From assembly GCA_003233535.1 (NCBI GenBank), contig QIMA01000150.1, forward strand, positions 1 through 16,104: a stretch of 16,104 nt of DNA, given 5' to 3'. A model generated the notes under the pieces. That model was not told where the DNA came from. It saw nothing but the letters and a program-made list of their open reading frames with translations, and did no database searches. The DNA is from Rhodanobacteraceae bacterium. Lineage in GTDB: Bacteria; Pseudomonadota; Gammaproteobacteria; Xanthomonadales; SZUA-5. Both the position numbers and the translations under genes were made by a program. This document shows positions 7,912-14,635 of this stretch, one piece after another (positions within the stretch are counted from its first letter, which is position 1; the number at the start of each line of letters is the position of its first letter).

Positions 7912-8268
7912 GTGATCGATAAGAAGATTGCCCGTCAGCGCCGGGCCCGAAAGAGCCGCGCTCACATTAGAGATCTAGCGGTGCCGCGTTTGAGTGTTCA
8001 TCGCACCGACCAGCATCTTTATGCGCAAGTCATCGGTACCGATGGCGGAACGGTTTTAGCATCCGCTTCGACTGTGCAGAAGTCTTTGCGCGACGGTCTG
8101 AAGGGATCGAAGAACAAGGCCGCTGCGGAAGTTATTGGTAAGGCGATTGCAGAGCGTGCGCTGGCTGCCGGCGTGGAGTCGGTCGCATTCGACAGGTCCG
8201 GGTTCAAGTACCACGGACGTATACAGGCACTGGCTGATGCTGCTCGCGAGGGCGGTCTGAAGTTCTAA
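7912..8268 (+). CDS. rplR: 50S ribosomal protein L18 (uL18)
   Basis: L18 binds 5S rRNA and, with L5, attaches it to the 50S subunit. The 118-residue product (E. coli 117) starts [20 protein letters not shown] and has [36 protein letters not shown] and [20 protein letters not shown]. The start is a GTG, with GGAGAG (7901-7906) 5 nt upstream. No ATG is available near the family's N-terminus, and the E. coli protein begins at the equivalent MDKK. rpsE begins 40 nt after the stop, one of the longer spacers of the cluster. Confidence 0.96.
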   Translation: MIDKKIARQRRARKSRAHIRDLAVPRLSVHRTDQHLYAQVIGTDGGTVLASASTVQKSLRDGLKGSKNKAAAEVIGKAIAERALAAGVESVAFDRSGFKYHGRIQALADAAREGGLKF

Positions 8269-8308
8269 AGCGGTCAGTAGCCGCAGGGTATCCGGAGTAC
8301 TGCGATCC

Positions 8309-8830
8309 ATGAATAACATGAACGATAATAACGACGGCATGATTGAGAAGTTGGTCGCCGTCAACCGCGTTGCCAAAGTGGTCAAGGGTGGCCGTCAGTT
8401 CGGCTTCACCGCGCTGACCGTGGTTGGTGACGGCAAAGGCAAGGTCGGCTTCGGCTACGGCAAGGCACGTGAAGTGCCCGCGGCCATTGCTAAGGCGATG
8501 GAGAAGGCCCGTCGCGATATGGTCAAGGTGAATCTCCGTGGTGGCACTCTTTGGCACCCGGTGAAAGCCAACCATGGCGCTGCTAAGGTCTACATGCAGC
8601 CAGCATCAGACGGTACTGGCGTGATTGCTGGCGGCGCGATGCGCGCCGTGTTTGAGGTAGTTGGCGTCAACAATGTTCTGGCCAAGGCCCTTGGTTCGCG
8701 CAACCCGATCAATCTGGTTCGCGCAACCATCAAGGGGCTGGCTAGCGTCACTTCTCCGCAGCACATCGCGGCAAAGCGTGGGAAGTCGGTCGAAGAATTG
8801 ATGGGAGAGAAGAATGAGCAAGCCGACTGA
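8309..8830 (+). CDS. rpsE: 30S ribosomal protein S5 (uS5)
   Basis: S5 shapes the decoding centre and the mRNA entry tunnel; mutations in its loop confer spectinomycin resistance and ribosomal ambiguity in E. coli. The 173-residue product has the N-terminal double-stranded-RNA-binding fold with [20 protein letters not shown] (residues 21-40), the spectinomycin-loop region, then [20 protein letters not shown] and [20 protein letters not shown]. The first ten residues ([10 protein letters not shown]) are unusually rich in Asn and Asp and replace the longer charged head I recall from Xanthomonas. CGGAG (8293-8297) is 11 nt before the ATG. The end overlaps rpmD by 17 nt. Confidence 0.96.
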   Translation: MNNMNDNNDGMIEKLVAVNRVAKVVKGGRQFGFTALTVVGDGKGKVGFGYGKAREVPAAIAKAMEKARRDMVKVNLRGGTLWHPVKANHGAAKVYMQPASDGTGVIAGGAMRAVFEVVGVNNVLAKALGSRNPINLVRATIKGLASVTSPQHIAAKRGKSVEELMGEKNEQAD

Positions 8831-9014
8831 GGCAACGAGCGGCACCGTTCGTGTGCAGCTTGTGCGCAGCGTTAACGGTACTCATTTTAAGCATCGGCTG
8901 TGCGTGAAGGCTCTAGGTCTGCGCAAGCTCAATAGCGTTTCAGAATTGAAAGACAGTCCCTGCGTGCGTGGCCTGATTAACAAGGTCCGCTACATGGTTG
9001 CCGTCATCGACTGA
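8814..9014 (+). CDS. rpmD: 50S ribosomal protein L30 (uL30)
   Basis: L30 is a small peripheral 50S protein. The 66-residue product has the single-domain family pattern: [20 protein letters not shown], then [12 protein letters not shown] and the end [15 protein letters not shown]. It is about seven residues longer than E. coli (59), the extra being at the N-terminus ([10 protein letters not shown]). Those first codons lie inside the end of rpsE in another frame. GGAG (8804-8807) with 6-nt spacing supports the ATG at 8814. No later in-frame start lies before the conserved part. rplO begins 14 nt after the stop. Confidence 0.94.
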   Translation: MSKPTEATSGTVRVQLVRSVNGTHFKHRLCVKALGLRKLNSVSELKDSPCVRGLINKVRYMVAVID

Positions 9015-9028
9015 GTGAGGACACGGTC

Positions 9029-9463
9029 ATGCGTTTGAATGAAATTAGATCAGCCGAGGGCAGCCGCACCGAGCGCCGTCGCGTTGGACGCGGAATCGGT
9101 TCTGGCTTGGGCAAGACCTGCGGTCGCGGCCATAAAGGTCAGCATTCTCGGTCCGGTGGCTTTCACAAGGTTGGCTTTGAAGGCGGCCAGATGCCGCTCC
9201 AGCGTCGTTTGCCGAAGGTCGGCTTTGCATCGAAGACCGCGGGCGACTGCGCTGAAGTGTTCTTGTACGAACTTGCCAACCTCAAAATCGAGGTGATCGA
9301 TCTTGCTGCTCTGCGCGAAGCCAATTTGGTGAAGCGCCTTCAGAAGCGAGCGAAGATCGTGAGTAAGGGCGAAATCGGGCGCGCAATAAGGGTCAAGGGC
9401 GTGGCGGTTACCGCTGGCGCTAAGGCCGCTATTGAAGCGGCCGGTGGATCGGTGGAGGCCTAA
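9029..9463 (+). CDS. rplO: 50S ribosomal protein L15 (uL15)
   Basis: L15 is a 23S rRNA binder with a long extended N-terminal tail. The 144-residue product equals E. coli in length. The glycine- and arginine-rich tail holds [19 protein letters not shown] (residues 20-38) and [17 protein letters not shown] (50-66); the C-terminus has [23 protein letters not shown] (9017-9021) is 7 nt before the ATG. Its last codons contain the GGAGG that serves secY, whose TTG start begins 2 nt after the rplO stop codon. Confidence 0.97.
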   Translation: MRLNEIRSAEGSRTERRRVGRGIGSGLGKTCGRGHKGQHSRSGGFHKVGFEGGQMPLQRRLPKVGFASKTAGDCAEVFLYELANLKIEVIDLAALREANLVKRLQKRAKIVSKGEIGRAIRVKGVAVTAGAKAAIEAAGGSVEA

Positions 9464-9464
9464 G

Positions 9465-10811
9465 TTGGCAAAGACTCCGTCAATGGCTGGAATGGGGGGC
9501 GGCGGACGCCTGTCCGAACTACGGCAGCGCCTGCTGTTTGTAGTTGGGGCGATGATCGTCTTTCGCTTCGGCTCCTTCGTGCCAGTGCCCGGGGTAAATC
9601 CTCAGGCGATGGTGGAGCTGATGGAGCAACAACGCGGGACCATTGTTGATATCTTCAACATGTTCTCCGGTGGCGCACTGGAACGCTTCTCACTGTTCGC
9701 GCTGAGCGTGATGCCGTATATCTCGGCATCTATCGTTATGCAGCTGCTGAGCACCAGTATCCCGTCGCTGATGGCGTTGAAGAAAGAAGGCGAATCCGGC
9801 AGGCGCAAGATCACCCAGTACACACGGTACGGTACGGTCGTGCTGGCGATGTTTCAGGCCTTCAGTGTTGCTATTGCTCTGCAGGCTAGTTCCTCTCAGG
9901 GCTCGGTCCAGGTTGTGATCAATCCCGGCATGGGGTTCCTGTTCACGGCAGTCGTTAGTTTGACCGCAGGTACGATGTTTCTGATGTGGTTAGGCGAACA
10001 GATTACCGAACGGGGTATTGGTAACGGCATCTCATTGATCATTTTCGCCGGTATTGTGTCTGGATTACCCGGTGCGATATTGCGCACGGGTGAGCTTGCC
10101 AGCACCGGTCAGCTCGCGCCAATCAGTGTCATTGTGATCATGGTGATAGTCGCCCTAGTGACTGCCTTCGTAGTGTTCGTCGAACGTGGGCAGCGTCGTA
10201 TCACGGTGAACTACGCACGCGGTGGTGGCGGTCGTCAGGGGTTTAATAATCAGAGCTCACACTTGCCGCTGAAGATCAATATGTCGGGCGTGATCCCGGC
10301 GATCTTCGCCTCTAGTTTGATCATTTTTCCAGCGACTGCTGCGACTTGGTTTGGGCAGTCGGACAGCATGGCTTGGCTGCAGCGCTTTTCGCTGCTGCTG
10401 ACCCCGGGTGAGCCGGTGTACATGGTGCTGTTCGGAATGCTGATCGCCGGATTTGCTTTTTTCTACACAGCATTGGTGTTCAATTCGCAGGAAACTGCGG
10501 ATAATTTGAAAAAGTCTGGCGCGTTGATTCCCGGGATTAGACCGGGCAAAGCGACGGCTGAATACATCGACAACGTGATGACACGCCTTACCAGCGTGGG
10601 TGCGTGCTATTTGGTAGCTGTGTGTTTGCTGCCCGATATCATGCGACTGAACTACAACGTGCCGTTTTACTTCGGCGGTACGTCCTTGCTGATTTTGGTT
10701 GTGGTGGTGATGGATTTCATGGCGCAGGTACAGGCGCACTTGATGAGCCATCAGTACGACAGCTTGCTGCGCAAGGCAAACTTGAAGAAAGTGGGTCGCG
10801 GCAGTCGCTAA
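9465..10811 (+). CDS. secY: Preprotein translocase channel subunit SecY
   Basis: SecY is the central channel of the Sec translocon in the inner membrane; with SecE and SecG it passes unfolded proteins driven by SecA or the ribosome. The 448-residue product shows the expected ten-helix pattern. The first membrane segment is near residues 22-42, the plug region follows at [20 protein letters not shown], then EKQ-type loop [31 protein letters not shown], the cytosolic loop [15 protein letters not shown], and [20 protein letters not shown]. The start is TTG at 9465: GGAGG (9454-9458) is 6 nt upstream and translation gives MAKTPSMAG, like other SecY starts. An in-frame ATG at 9483 is 24 nt from that site. 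It closes the spc part. Confidence 0.95.
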   Translation: MAKTPSMAGMGGGGRLSELRQRLLFVVGAMIVFRFGSFVPVPGVNPQAMVELMEQQRGTIVDIFNMFSGGALERFSLFALSVMPYISASIVMQLLSTSIPSLMALKKEGESGRRKITQYTRYGTVVLAMFQAFSVAIALQASSSQGSVQVVINPGMGFLFTAVVSLTAGTMFLMWLGEQITERGIGNGISLIIFAGIVSGLPGAILRTGELASTGQLAPISVIVIMVIVALVTAFVVFVERGQRRITVNYARGGGGRQGFNNQSSHLPLKINMSGVIPAIFASSLIIFPATAATWFGQSDSMAWLQRFSLLLTPGEPVYMVLFGMLIAGFAFFYTALVFNSQETADNLKKSGALIPGIRPGKATAEYIDNVMTRLTSVGACYLVAVCLLPDIMRLNYNVPFYFGGTSLLILVVVVMDFMAQVQAHLMSHQYDSLLRKANLKKVGRGSR

Positions 10812-10844
10812 CGGCGTTAGTTCGGGTGTTATGACTTCGGGGTC

Positions 10845-10875
10845 TTGATCGCTAGGGGTGCTCGGCTGCTATAAT
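10845..10875 (+). promoter_or_regulatory. Extended -10 promoter for rpsM-rpsK-rpsD-rpoA-rplQ
   Basis: A perfect TATAAT (10870-10875) is preceded by TG at 10867-10868, giving an extended -10 element. TTGATC (10845-10850) is a 4-of-6 match to the -35 box at a long 19-nt spacing. Transcription would begin around 10882, leaving a leader of about 36 nt. It lies in the largest gap of the ribosomal cluster and would give the alpha segment its own promoter besides read-through from secY. Confidence 0.72.
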
Positions 10876-10887
10876 GCCGGGTTCCCC
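10855..10887. repeat. Interrupted dyad centred on the rpsM -10 box
   Basis: GGGG (10855-10858) and CGGC (10863-10866) are mirrored as GCCG (10876-10879) and CCCC (10884-10887). Both pairs of arms share one centre at 10871, inside TATAAT. In RNA the intervening bases can also pair (one C-G and two G-U), leaving a single T-T mismatch. This could be an operator or, in read-through RNA, a hairpin. It has no T run and is not a standard terminator. Confidence 0.6.
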
Positions 10888-10917
10888 GATTGCGCCTATG
10901 TGTTTGGAGAGCCAATA

Positions 10918-11274
10918 ATGGCACGTATTGCTGGTGTCAACCTTCCTGTTAATAAGCATGCCTGGGTCAGTCTGACCAGCATCTACGGTATCGGCCGAAG
11001 CCGCGCCAAGAAGATTTGCGCATCAGCGTCGGTTGATCCGACCGTGCAAGTCCGGAGCTTGAGCGAGCCTGAAGTCGAACGCCTGCGTGGTGAGATCGGT
11101 AAGTTCATCGTTGAAGGCGATTTGCGTCGTGAAGTCGCCATGAGCATCAAGCGGTTAATGGACTTAGGCTGCTATCGCGGCCTGCGTCATCGTCGTGGCC
11201 TTCCGTTGCGCGGTCAGCGTACCCGCACCAACGCTCGTACCCGTAAGGGTCCGCGCAAGCAGATCAAGCGTTAA
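10918..11274 (+). CDS. rpsM: 30S ribosomal protein S13 (uS13)
   Basis: S13 is a 30S head protein that contacts L5 and L31 at the subunit bridges and the P-site tRNA. The 118-residue product equals E. coli in length. It starts [20 protein letters not shown], has the helix-two-turn-helix motif with [13 protein letters not shown], and ends in [20 protein letters not shown] followed by [11 protein letters not shown]. An open frame extends upstream to 10858, but GGAGAG (10906-10911), 6 nt before the ATG at 10918, fixes the start. It is the first gene behind the internal promoter; no rpmJ lies between it and secY. Confidence 0.97.
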   Translation: MARIAGVNLPVNKHAWVSLTSIYGIGRSRAKKICASASVDPTVQVRSLSEPEVERLRGEIGKFIVEGDLRREVAMSIKRLMDLGCYRGLRHRRGLPLRGQRTRTNARTRKGPRKQIKR

Positions 11275-11295
11275 GAATCGGTTTCGGATTAAATT

Positions 11296-11682
11296 ATGAG
11301 TAAGCAAGCACCGAAAAAGAAGAAGATTAAGCGCGTCGTTACCGACGGTATCGTTCACGTTCAGGCTTCTTTCAACAACACGATCATCACCATTACCGAC
11401 CGGCAGGGCAACGCGCTTTCATGGGCGACCGCTGGTGGTGCTGGCTTCCGCGGTTCTCGCAAGAGCACGCCGTTTGCCGCGCAGGTTGCCGCCGAGAAGG
11501 CTGGCAAGGTAGCGCTTGAATACGGTGTGAAGACGTTGGAAGTTCGCATCAAGGGTCCAGGGCCGGGTCGTGAGTCCTCCGTGCGCTCGCTCAATGCCTT
11601 GGGTTTCAAGGTCAACAATATCATCGACGTCACGCCGATTCCGCATAACGGCTGCCGGCCGCCTAAGCGGCGCCGGGTCTAA
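11296..11682 (+). CDS. rpsK: 30S ribosomal protein S11 (uS11)
   Basis: S11 lies on the 30S platform beside the mRNA exit and the E site. The 128-residue product (E. coli 129) begins with a lysine-rich tail ([15 protein letters not shown]). It contains [40 protein letters not shown] and the C-terminal [15 protein letters not shown]. Asn118 in HNG corresponds to the residue that becomes isoaspartate in E. coli S11. The ATG at 11296 matches family starts, but only a weak GGA (11286-11288) precedes it, so initiation may rely on coupling to rpsM, which ends 21 nt upstream. Confidence 0.97.
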   Translation: MSKQAPKKKKIKRVVTDGIVHVQASFNNTIITITDRQGNALSWATAGGAGFRGSRKSTPFAAQVAAEKAGKVALEYGVKTLEVRIKGPGPGRESSVRSLNALGFKVNNIIDVTPIPHNGCRPPKRRRV

Positions 11683-11706
11683 GACGAGTTGAAGGAGAAG
11701 TAAACC

Positions 11707-12333
11707 ATGGCTCGTTATATCGGACCTACTTGTAAATTGGCTCGCCGCGAAGGCAGCGATCTGTTTCTCAAGAGCCCGGCTCGTGCGCTCGATAGCAAGT
11801 GCAAGCTGGATAAAAAGCCCGGCGTGCACGGTGCGGCGAAGAAGCAAAAGTCTTCGGACTACGCCAATCAGCTGCGCGAGAAGCAGAAAGTGAAGCGGAT
11901 GTATGGCTTGTTGGAACGTCAGTTCCGCGGCTACTACAAGAAAGCCTCCAATCAGCGCGGAGCGACTGGCGAAAATCTGTTGCGTTTGCTGGAAGGTCGT
12001 TTGGACAACATATTGTTCCGAATGGGTTTCGCGGTTACTCGTGCAGAGGCGCGCCAACTGGTATCGCATCGCGCGGTTACGGTGAACGGCCAGCCCGTCA
12101 ATATTCCGTCCTACCAGCTCAAAGCGACTGACGTAGTCAGTGTCGCTGAGCGGGCTAAGGAACAGCTACGCATCAAGCAGGCGATCACGGTCTCTCAAGA
12201 ATTCGACACCGTCGTTACCTGGATTGAGGTCGATCAGGCCAAGCTTTCGGGCACAATCAAGAATTTGCCCGAGCGTAGCGATCTCAGCGCCGACATTAAT
12301 GAGCAATTGATCGTCGAGCTGTATTCCAAGTAA
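11707..12333 (+). CDS. rpsD: 30S ribosomal protein S4 (uS4)
   Basis: S4 starts 30S assembly at the five-way junction of 16S rRNA and lines the mRNA entry; in E. coli it represses the alpha operon. The 208-residue product starts [20 protein letters not shown]. The S4 RNA-binding domain is at about residues 98-160 with [20 protein letters not shown] and [20 protein letters not shown]; the end is [20 protein letters not shown]. Cys9 and Cys32 occupy two of the four zinc-ligand positions of four-Cys S4 proteins such as that of Thermus; the other two are missing. AGGAG (11693-11697) lies 9 nt before the ATG. Confidence 0.97.
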   Translation: MARYIGPTCKLARREGSDLFLKSPARALDSKCKLDKKPGVHGAAKKQKSSDYANQLREKQKVKRMYGLLERQFRGYYKKASNQRGATGENLLRLLEGRLDNILFRMGFAVTRAEARQLVSHRAVTVNGQPVNIPSYQLKATDVVSVAERAKEQLRIKQAITVSQEFDTVVTWIEVDQAKLSGTIKNLPERSDLSADINEQLIVELYSK

Positions 12334-12354
12334 GTCTTTCAGGAGTTGCTCTAA

Positions 12355-13350
12355 ATGACCTCTGCAACGGGGCTTTTGCGCCCGCGTAATCTTCAGGTCG
12401 AAGCGATCGGTGAAAACCGTTCTCGCGTCGTTCTTGAGCCATTAGAGCGTGGCTTCGGCCATACGCTCGGCAACGCTCTGCGTCGTGTGATGCTGTCCTC
12501 GATACCGGGTGCAGCGATCATTGATGTTGAAATCGACGGTGTTGTGCACGAGTACGGCACCATTGAGGGCGTACAGGAAGACGTCATTGAGATTCTGTTG
12601 AATCTTAAGGACATCGCTGTACGCTTACATAACGTTGACCAAGCTACGGTAATTCTTAGCCGTCGCGGCCAAGGCGATGTGGTTGCTGGTGACATCACCA
12701 CCGATCACAATGTCGAGATCGTCAACACCGATCACCCGATTTGCACGTTGACCAAAGACGTCACGCTGAACATGCGGTTGCGCATCGCTCGCGGCGTCGG
12801 TTATGACCCGTCAAGCAACCGTCGGTTGCCGGAAGACGAGGTGCGTCCGATTGGTCGGCTGCAGTTGGATGCGAGTTACTCGCCGATTCGGCGCGTGTCC
12901 TATTCGGTTGATGCAGCGCGCGTAGAGCAGCGTACCGATCTGGACAAACTGGTGCTGGACGTAGAGACCAACGGCACCTTCGACGTCGAAGACGCGGTCA
13001 AGCGGGCTGCAACCGTGCTGGTAGATCAGTTGGGCGTGTTTGTTGACGTGAAGCTCGGTCAGGGTGAGAGCCCGAACACCGCGCGTAACGACGTAGACCC
13101 GATTCTGCTCCGTCCGATAGATGATCTGGAGCTGACGGTTCGTTCGGCGAACTGCCTCAAGGCAGAAAGTATTTACTACATTGGTGATTTGATCCAGCGT
13201 ACCGAGGTCGAGTTGTTGAAGACCCCGAACTTGGGCAAGAAGTCACTCACTGAAATTAAGGATGTGCTGGCGGCGCGTGGATTGTCGCTCGGCATGAAGT
13301 TAGAGAACTGGCCGCCACCAGGTCTAAGCACCGGTACTTTCGGTAGCTAA
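12355..13350 (+). CDS. rpoA: DNA-directed RNA polymerase alpha subunit
   Basis: The alpha dimer nucleates assembly of RNA polymerase and its C-terminal domain binds UP elements and activators. The 331-residue product (E. coli 329) has an N-terminal domain to about residue 230 with [20 protein letters not shown], and [20 protein letters not shown]. After a linker, the C-terminal domain has [20 protein letters not shown] and [18 protein letters not shown]. Arg263 corresponds to E. coli Arg265, the central UP-element contact. AGGAG (12341-12345) is 9 nt before the ATG. Its place between rpsD and rplQ is standard for the alpha operon. Confidence 0.98.
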   Translation: MTSATGLLRPRNLQVEAIGENRSRVVLEPLERGFGHTLGNALRRVMLSSIPGAAIIDVEIDGVVHEYGTIEGVQEDVIEILLNLKDIAVRLHNVDQATVILSRRGQGDVVAGDITTDHNVEIVNTDHPICTLTKDVTLNMRLRIARGVGYDPSSNRRLPEDEVRPIGRLQLDASYSPIRRVSYSVDAARVEQRTDLDKLVLDVETNGTFDVEDAVKRAATVLVDQLGVFVDVKLGQGESPNTARNDVDPILLRPIDDLELTVRSANCLKAESIYYIGDLIQRTEVELLKTPNLGKKSLTEIKDVLAARGLSLGMKLENWPPPGLSTGTFGS

Positions 13351-13376
13351 TCCTGCGGTCACTGGAGAAGTAAGTC

Positions 13377-13763
13377 ATGCGCCATAGAAAGGCAGGCCGC
13401 AAGTTCAACCGCACCAGTTCCCACCGTACTGCGATGTTTCGCAATATGGCGGCGGCGCTGATTGAGCATGAGCTGATCAAAACCACCCTACCGAAGGCGA
13501 AAGAGCTTCGTCGTGTAGCCGAGCCGTTGATCACGATGGCCAAAGAGGACGGCGTTTCCCGGCGTCGTTTGGCCTTCGCTCGGCTGCGTAGCAAGGGTGC
13601 GGTAGGAAAGCTGTTCACCGAGTTGGGTCCGCGTTACAAAGCTCGTCCCGGTGGTTACTTGCGTATCCTCAAATGCGGTTATCGCGATGGTGATAATGCG
13701 CCGATGGCCTACGTCGAGCTGGTAGACCGTCCGCAAGCGGCTGGTGCAGAAAGCGCCAAATAG
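13377..13763 (+). CDS. rplQ: 50S ribosomal protein L17 (bL17)
   Basis: L17 is a bacterial 50S protein near the tunnel exit. The 128-residue product (E. coli 127) starts [20 protein letters not shown] and has [40 protein letters not shown] and the tail [13 protein letters not shown] (13364-13367) precedes the ATG by 9 nt. It is the last gene of the ribosomal cluster, closed by a strong terminator 20 nt after the stop. Confidence 0.97.
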   Translation: MRHRKAGRKFNRTSSHRTAMFRNMAAALIEHELIKTTLPKAKELRRVAEPLITMAKEDGVSRRRLAFARLRSKGAVGKLFTELGPRYKARPGGYLRILKCGYRDGDNAPMAYVELVDRPQAAGAESAK

Positions 13764-13783
13764 CGGAGTGCGAGTGAGTTAAG

Positions 13784-13822
13784 AAGGGCCGGCGCCGCAA
13801 GGTGTCCCGGCCCTTTTGCTTT
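13784..13822 (+). terminator. Strong intrinsic terminator of the ribosomal cluster
   Basis: A 9-bp GC-rich stem (AAGGGCCGG, 13784-13792, with CCGGCCCTT, 13807-13815) continues through an inner 4-bp stem closed by a GCAA tetraloop (13797-13800), with a two-base bulge on the 3' side. It is followed by TTTTGCTTT. Placed 20 nt after rplQ, it should separate the cluster from dsbB. Confidence 0.92.
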
Positions 13823-13833
13823 ATGCGGGAACT

Positions 13834-13857
13834 GTTTCGACGTTTAGCGGTCGAAAC
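13834..13857. repeat. Perfect inverted repeat upstream of dsbB
   Basis: GTTTCGAC (13834-13841) and GTCGAAAC (13850-13857) are perfect 8-bp inverted arms around an 8-nt spacer. The element lies between the rplQ terminator and dsbB, about 70 nt before the dsbB start. It lacks a T run. It could be an operator for a dimeric regulator or an mRNA hairpin; I cannot name a protein that binds it. Confidence 0.6.
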
Positions 13858-13926
13858 CGGCTCGCACGGTCCGCGATTGTTGTACTGACCGACGTTGTAG
13901 GCCACGGCGTAGCCAAGGAGCAAAAG

Positions 13927-14436
13927 ATGAGACGAGTCAAACCCAGAGCCTTCTTCTTCGCAGTTGCTTTGCTTTGTCTTTCGTTCCTGGGCTATGCGCT
14001 GTACGCCGAACATCTGCTTGAGCTCGTGCCTTGTCCGCTGTGCATGCTGCAGCGCGGCGGCATCCTCTTGATACTGGTGCTGTCCCTGGTTGCCGCTGTG
14101 CATAATCCCAAAGGTGGCTTTGGCTGGAAGGCCTATGGGACGCTGGGTTTTTTGTTCGCCGGACTGGGGGCGTCGATCTCCGCTCGTCATGTGTGGCTGC
14201 AGTCGCTTCCAGAGGACCTTGTTCCTGCGTGCGCTCCGTCCTTGGACTACATGCTAGACGTATTTCCCATGGGTGAAATGCTGCGGACGATTTTGATGAC
14301 CAGCGGTGAGTGCGCGGAGATAGACTGGGTATTCCTCGGTTTGAGCATGCCGGCTTGGACGTTGATTTGGTTCGTGATCTTCGCTCTGACGCTCGGCTAC
14401 GCCGGTTGGGCCTACCGCGCGCAACGCGCTAGCTAA
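13927..14436 (+). CDS. dsbB: Disulfide bond formation protein B
   Basis: DsbB is an inner-membrane oxidoreductase that reoxidises the periplasmic dithiol oxidase DsbA and passes electrons to quinone. The 169-residue product has four hydrophobic helices. The first periplasmic loop holds CPLC (Cys36, Cys39) followed by Arg43, which matches E. coli Arg48 in spacing. The second loop has Cys102 and Cys129, equivalents of the E. coli 104/130 pair, followed by the signature AEIDWVFLGLSMPAWTLIWF. AAGGAG (13915-13920) is 6 nt before the ATG. The open frame extends upstream to 13816, but that part overlaps the terminator and is not DsbB-like. It forms a separate unit behind the rplQ terminator; I found no convincing promoter. 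Confidence 0.95.
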   Translation: MRRVKPRAFFFAVALLCLSFLGYALYAEHLLELVPCPLCMLQRGGILLILVLSLVAAVHNPKGGFGWKAYGTLGFLFAGLGASISARHVWLQSLPEDLVPACAPSLDYMLDVFPMGEMLRTILMTSGECAEIDWVFLGLSMPAWTLIWFVIFALTLGYAGWAYRAQRAS

Positions 14437-14450
14437 GCGGTTGTCGGCCC

Positions 14451-14473
14451 GCGAGTAGCGTGGTTTGCGGGTG
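14451..14473 (+). repeat. Repeat motif, copy 1 (GCGAGTAGC ... GCGGGTG)
   Basis: GCGAGTAGC (14451-14459) is followed 7 nt later by GCGGGTG (14467-14473). The same two words recur in the same order at 14593-14618. CCCGC at 14448-14452 can pair with GCGGG at 14467-14471, a 5-bp hairpin just after dsbB that might be a weak terminator (followed by GGGCTTT). Confidence 0.5.
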
Positions 14474-14592
14474 GGCTTTGCAGACTCGGCCCTATCGCGG
14501 CGGCCAAGCTACGCGCGGACAAAGTTGCTCCGACTAACGCGGAATTGATAGCGCCAAAACTCCGTGCGGCACCGCAGCATTTGTGGCAGCAT

Positions 14593-14618
14593 GCGAGTAG
14601 CCCGCACGATTGCGGGTG
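14593..14618 (+). repeat. Repeat motif, copy 2, with hairpin before the DAHP synthase start
   Basis: GCGAGTAGC (14593-14601) and GCGGGTG (14612-14618) repeat copy 1 with a 10-nt middle. Here CCCGCA (14601-14606) and TGCGGG (14611-14616) form a perfect 6-bp stem with a CGAT loop. The hairpin ends 7 nt before the TGGAG Shine-Dalgarno (14624-14628) of the next gene, so it may affect its translation. Confidence 0.5.
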
Positions 14619-14635
14619 CTTACTGGAGTTTGATC

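Noticed and set aside
13858..13890. Possible -10 TGTACT upstream of dsbB
   Set aside because: It matches 4 of 6 bases but has no -35 like sequence at a proper distance.
13816..13926. Upstream extension of dsbB to 13816
   Set aside because: It starts in the T run of the rplQ terminator. DsbB similarity and the AAGGAG site both point to ATG 13927.
14545..14582. TTGATA as a -35 box upstream of the DAHP synthase
   Set aside because: No acceptable -10 box lies 15-19 nt downstream; the bases there are GC-rich.
14564..14635. 24-residue extension of the DAHP synthase or a leader peptide (MRHRSICGSM...)
   Set aside because: It has no Shine-Dalgarno and no family similarity, and only one Tyr and one Trp, too few for a classical attenuator peptide.
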